Part shown: positions 29,301 to 32,456 of the stretch, in pieces
Position numbering within the stretch: the first letter of the stretch is position 1
Layout: every line of letters begins with the position of its first letter
Assembly: GCA_029339195.1 (NCBI GenBank)
Contig: JAPTJF010000589.1
Coordinates: 1-32,456, forward strand
Reading direction: 5' to 3'
Source: Micractinium sp. NFX-FRZ
Lineage: Eukaryota > Chlorophyta > Trebouxiophyceae > Chlorellales > Chlorellaceae
DNA length: 32,456 bases
Made by a program: the position numbers and the translations under genes
Notes under the pieces: generated by a model
Databases searched by the model: none
Seen by the model: the letters and a program-made list of their open reading frames with translations, nothing else
Told to the model about the DNA's origin: nothing

Positions 29301-30926
29301 GCGTGCTGTGCGTGCTGTGCATGCTGCGCGGCACTCACCACCACCTTGCGCCGCCCCTCCCCCTCGGCCTCCCCCTTGAGCCGCTTCACCGCCTCCGCCT
29401 TCAGACGGTCAGTGTCCAGGGCCAGGCTGCAGGCAGGCAGGTAGACAGGGCGCCGGCGGGTGAGCAAGCATAATTGTGAGCACACTGGCGTGCCCCGCTG
29501 GTGTGACCCTTCACTAGCGCGCCACTTCAAGGAGGCGGAACAGCGGTACCCAATCACGGCCGTGCTCTCGTCAGCAACGAGAGCCAGCCACACAACAGGC
29601 AACTGGCAATGACATACAGCACGCCACGCCTCCAGCACAGCCGCCTCACCCCTCAAAGAGCGTGCGCGAGGTGCCGTCCCCCACGGACAGCAGCGCCAGC
29701 AGGATGTGCTCAGGGGTGATGAAAGACATGGACAGGCGGCGGCTCTCCATCAGGGCGGTCTCAAAAATCTTCTTGGCCTCGCGGCTGCGGGTGGGGAGGG
29801 GGGGAACAGGACAGCAGGGTGGTGAGCCTGGATAAAGCCTGGGTGGACGCCGGCTCTGCGTTGCGGCAGTTGCGAAAAGTTTGCTGGCCCCTGGCAGCGG
29901 TTGGAAGGGGAGAAAACAGGTGAGAAGGCGGCCGGGTGAGGGAGCTGGTGAGGGGCAGAGGCAGTGTACAATGTTGCCACCAAGCTCCAGTGTACGGTTG
30001 GCCTCATAAGCTTTGGCATTGTGCACTCGCTAACATAGAGAGGTGTGGCCGTGTTCCGCCCGCAGGCCCTCCAACCGAGGCAGCTCCTCCTACCCCCTGC
30101 CCCTCCGCCTCCCCTCCCCCCGCCCCACCTGAAGGGCAGGTCCTTGGGAGGCTCCCTCCGCCCCTTGCCAATCAGCGTCTCCACCACCACGCGCGCCTCA
30201 TCTATCTGCAGAAGTGGCAAGCAGGTAGATGTGGTGAGGCGCACATGTGGTGGCATATGCCGGGACAGAGCAGCGCCGTCCATGAGGCAACCGCCCAATT
30301 GCCTGAACCCTAAAAGCCTGTCCAGCAAAGCAAGTAGACCAAAGCTGCGTGGGTATACTGCAAAATAGTCAACTGTGCACCCGGCATTTTCGAGCAGGAG
30401 GAAGCTGGCAGCTGGCACGGTCAGCCGCCGGTCAGCAGGCGCAGGCGCAGCGGGGCGGCAGCGCACCGTGATTCCCGAGCTCAGGAAGCCGCCCTTGCCA
30501 GAGTCCTCTGCCACCAGGCCCAGCAGGATGTGCTCTGTCGTGACCTGCAAGCCCGGGGGGAAGAAGGGGCGGGGGATGAGGGTGGACTGGCGGCGGCACG
30601 CAACGTTGACTGCCGCCAGCGCCCCACTGTGTGACCGCCCGCCGGCTCCTCACCTCTGCGGACTGCAGCCGCCGCGCCTCCTCCTGGGCCAGCATGACGC
30701 TCTTGATCGACCGCTCAGTAAACTTCTCAAACAGGGCGGTGACGATCAGGCCATCCGCTCGCCGCGTCCCTTGGCGTGCGGGCGCTCGTTGCTTGTCCAA
30801 GCGCTGCTGCCCTGCTCCCCGCAGACAGGTCCTGCTGCCGGGGAACGCCCGTGGGGCGGCGTGCCGCTGCGGGTGTGCATGGTTCAAAAGGGCCACTGGG
30901 CCAGTGGTAAGTAGAGAGAGCTGCAT
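23320..30926 (-). CDS. Chloroplast Hsp100 chaperone, ClpD-like (ClpC/D class), about 918 aa
   Basis: Twenty-one exons, minus strand: 30926-30654, 30544-30467, 30205-30129, 29784-29650, 29426-29339, 29115-29023, 28778-28548, 28283-28200, 27862-27690, 27543-27369, 27174-27022, 26681-26577, 26351-26247, 26080-25934, 25596-25526, 25305-25225, 24984-24884, 24651-24491, 24283-24194, 23916-23716, 23454-23320; 2757 nt. It is a AAA+ unfoldase that feeds proteins to the stromal Clp protease. Residues 1-70 are an Arg/Ala-rich transit peptide; Clp_N repeats follow ([47 protein letters not shown]). D1 has Walker A GEPGVGKT (275-282) and Walker B ILMIDE (to 353); D2 has GPTGVGKT (628-635), the GAPPGYVGY loop (671-679) and VVLFDEIEK (about 696-704). 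The [13 protein letters not shown] block and lack of a long ClpB middle domain favour ClpD over ClpC or ClpB. Exon 5 has two possible donors six bases apart. Introns 11, 14, 17, 18 and 19 contain copies of adjacent exon edges. Confidence 0.92.
24104..24230 (-). repeat. 88-bp-offset duplication of the ClpD exon 19 end and donor
   Basis: Plus-strand 24192-24230 (end of exon 19, [11 protein letters not shown], with its donor) and 24104-24142 agree at 37 of 39 bases. The copy lies in intron 19, downstream of the true donor in the direction of transcription, and keeps CAG/GT at the junction (GTTAGG instead of GTGAGG). Confidence 0.9.
24371..24505 (-). repeat. 114-bp-offset duplication of the ClpD exon 18 end and donor
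   Basis: Plus-strand 24485-24502 (end of exon 18, RSL, with donor) recurs at 24371-24388. The copy in intron 18 keeps the donor GTGAGT. Confidence 0.8.
24600..24722 (-). repeat. 104-bp-offset copy of internal ClpD exon 18 sequence in intron 17
   Basis: An 18-base block at plus-strand 24600-24617 (coding LIILTS region) recurs at 24704-24721, upstream of exon 18 in the gene's direction. Confidence 0.7.
25827..25960 (-). repeat. 99-bp-offset duplication of the ClpD exon 14 end and donor
   Basis: Plus-strand 25926-25959 (end of exon 14, GKTELTK, with its donor) and 25827-25860 agree at most positions, including 15 identical bases across the splice junction. The copy in intron 14 keeps AAAG/GTGGGT. 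Confidence 0.85.
26651..26815 (-). repeat. 131-bp-offset duplication of the ClpD exon 12 start
   Basis: Plus-strand 26651-26680 (start of exon 12, [10 protein letters not shown]) recurs with a three-base insertion at 26782-26814, inside intron 11, upstream of the real acceptor. Confidence 0.8.
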
Positions 30927-31501
30927 GGCCCCCAATCAAGGGCTGAAGGTGTGTGTAGACGTGCCACGGGTCTCGGAGGCCGGGTTCTCGAGTCTCCATG
31001 CCATGCGAGGAGTGCTGGGCCCCCCTGCCAGCTAGGCCTGGAATCTGAAAAGATCGCCCACTAGGGCTTTCGAGCGTCACACAATTTACGGTGCTGCGCA
31101 CGGGTGTTGTTTTGTTGCTGCTAGTTTGGTAATACCTTGCAAGCAAACAGAGCGCACCCCTCCCGCCCGCCCGCTGGCGCCCCCCGCACTCTCAGAGGCT
31201 GGCCTGTTGTAAACACGCCAAACACGCTGCTGGGTAGCAGTGGGGCTGCTCCTGCTGGTCGTTGAAGCCTGGAAATGCCTGTGACTGGTGCGCTGTGCTG
31301 TTCCTCCTGCATGTTCAGGCGCACCAACAACACCGCCCTGCCCACCCCGCTGCCTCCCCACGAGTGTCAACCCGCTACGTGCACTGGGCTCCTCTTTCCA
31401 CGGAGCCCTGCTGCTGACCTTGTGCTGCTTGGCTGGGGAGAGTGTATGTGCATGTTACACTACAGGGTGTTCAGTTGAGGTTGTGGGGGAGGGTTTTCTT
31501 C
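30927..31501. promoter_or_regulatory. Upstream region of the ClpD-like gene and 3' end of the unknown gene
   Basis: The stretch next to 30926 should hold the ClpD leader and promoter on the minus strand. No heat-shock element (nGAAnnTTCn arrays) was evident by eye. The far end contains a minus-strand TGTAA (31459-31455) that suits the unknown gene to the right, whose stop is near 31502. Nothing else is recognised. Confidence 0.4.
31455..31459 (-). terminator. Putative TGTAA polyadenylation signal of the unknown gene at the right edge
   Basis: TTACA on the plus strand, 43 nt beyond the proposed stop codon at 31504-31502. Confidence 0.4.
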
Positions 31502-32277
31502 TCAGGGTGCGTACGAGTACATGATAGCGAAAACAGGGAGGGGCCCGAACAAAACTAAGAAAACTGCAAAAAAAAAAGCGAACGCACAGCTCCCAGAAGC
31601 TGCGGGCGCCGCGGCCTGCAGCAAGCAGCTGATGCCTGTGCTGGAACCGCAACCGACGCAGCACCCAGGTGGCGGCCTGGGCCTCCCTGGAACCACACAC
31701 ACTGCTGGATGTGTCCACTGGTGCCGCAGACACCCTGCGCCCCTCCTCCCTGCTGTGCCAACTCACCGGTACAGGGGCGGCCGTAGTCGCAGGTGAGGCA
31801 GGCGTCCAGGCACATGAAGAAGAGGTCGGCCAGCCGCTTGCGCTGTGCCTCGCTGGGCTTGGGCCCCTTGTCCATGGGGTCGTGCGGGCTGAGGCCGTCA
31901 ATCGTGGCCTGGAAGTCAAACTTGCCCCACTCCTTGGTGTCGCTGCGGTCCAGGGAGGGCAGAAGGCACAAAAGAAAGGATGCAGGTGTGAGCATCGGGG
32001 TACAGTCGCAGTTGCTGGGCAGTTCGCTCAGGCGGCATGGGGCAGCTGGGAGCCGCCTTGCACATGGCAGCAATCGCCTCCTCCACTTCACAGCCACCCC
32101 TGCATGCCCGCCTGCCCGCCAAGCCAGCCTGCTCCACCCACCCCGCCCACCCACCCGCTCTCGTCGGGGCGCAGCATGAGCAGGTCAGTGGAGACGGGCT
32201 TGTCTAGGAGGAGCGAGCGGGCGCCGGGCACCAGAGCCTCGCTGTCCTGCTCCGCCCATGCTGCAATGATGCCCTCC
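31502..32277 (-). CDS. Unrecognised protein with CLDACLTCDYGRPC motif, 5'-partial
   Basis: I do not recognise this gene. Two exons are well supported by phase and composition: 32277-32155 (reading EGIIAAWAEQDSEAL, then LLLDKPVSTDLLMLRPDES) and 31942-31767 (FDFQATIDGLSPHDPMDKGP, RLADLFFMCLDACLTCDYGRPC). The join through GG/GTGGGT at 32155-32154 and CGCAG at 31943 completes a glycine codon. Four closely spaced cysteines (C-x3-C-x2-C-x5-C) suggest a metal or disulfide site, but this is inference. The terminal exon is uncertain: an acceptor with a strong pyrimidine tract gives 31563-31502, ending in a hydrophobic stretch and TGA, while read-through of the preceding intron would stop at 31557-31555. 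Earlier exons and the start lie upstream, probably beyond the window; the 32278-32456 stretch shows no clear exon. Confidence 0.5.
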
Positions 32278-32380
32278 CTGCAGGCGGCGGGCGGGTGGGC
32301 AGGCGGGCGGGCGGCGGCATGCATGAGAGCGGCTATTTGCAAGAGGGTCATCTGTTGTTGTGAAAGCAGAGCAGTGCGAA

Positions 32381-32398
32381 ATCAATCAATCAATCAAT
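32381..32398. repeat. ATCA tetranucleotide microsatellite
   Basis: Four and a half units of ATCA in the probable intron or leader of the unknown gene; same motif as at 23003-23017. Confidence 0.85.
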
Positions 32399-32456
32399 TA
32401 CATTTCAAGTCCACGGGGAGCCAGCAGCGGTCTCATGGGACAGAGCAGGGGGAGAG

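Noticed and set aside
23320..30926. Assignment of the Hsp100 gene to ClpB or bacterial ClpA
   Set aside because: The long coiled-coil middle domain of ClpB is missing, and the N-domain, chloroplast transit peptide and D1 sequence match the plant ClpC/ClpD class.

Overview
The window looks like nuclear DNA of a GC-rich unicellular green alga, most likely a Chlorella-type trebouxiophyte. The evidence is the strong GC bias, many short exons separated by GT-AG introns mostly of 100-400 nt, TGTAA-type 3'-end signals, CAG/CTG runs that code for glutamine, and plant-lineage genes (a WRKY factor with two domains, a chloroplast ClpD-type chaperone, a chloroplast membrane protein and a plant-type M41-like protein) next to pan-eukaryotic ones. 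Species cannot be fixed from sequence reading alone. All exon models were built by joining homologous peptide blocks across phase-compatible splice sites; coding lengths close in frame for every complete gene.

Layout from left to right: a stray antisense ABC-transporter C-terminal peptide at 1-80; the 3' part of an M41/FtsH-like metalloprotease-like gene (+, 81-1550); a two-domain group I WRKY transcription factor (+, 1933-6128); a MED13-type Mediator kinase-module subunit without the usual N-terminal region (-, 10209-6488); the kinetochore protein SPC24 (+, 10602-11681); a chloroplast-targeted DUF3593-like membrane protein (-, 13139-12064); mitochondrial ATP synthase OSCP (+, 13500-15796); a FAM136A homologue (+, 16731-17983); a CRIPT homologue with a 12-nt microexon (+, 18494-19817); a small secreted cysteine-rich protein (-, 21203-20263); a 21-exon ClpD-like Hsp100 chaperone (-, 30926-23320); and the 3' part of an unrecognised gene with a conserved cysteine motif (-, 32277-31502).

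The genes form no pathway or operon. Two head-to-head pairs (MED13/SPC24 and DUF3593/OSCP) share intergenic regions of under 400 bp that probably act as bidirectional promoters. Three tail-to-tail pairs (WRKY/MED13, SPC24/DUF3593, CRIPT/Cys-rich) have short shared 3' regions.

The most unusual pattern is not a gene. In four of the genes, pieces of exon edges with their splice-site context are copied inside the adjacent intron, 44 to about 177 bp away. The clearest cases are five 44-bp units at a donor in the M41-like gene, a FAM136A intron made largely of degenerate copies of both neighbouring exon edges, and five separate cases in the ClpD gene. They look like footprints of repeated local tandem duplication across exon-intron junctions and leave decoy splice sites behind.
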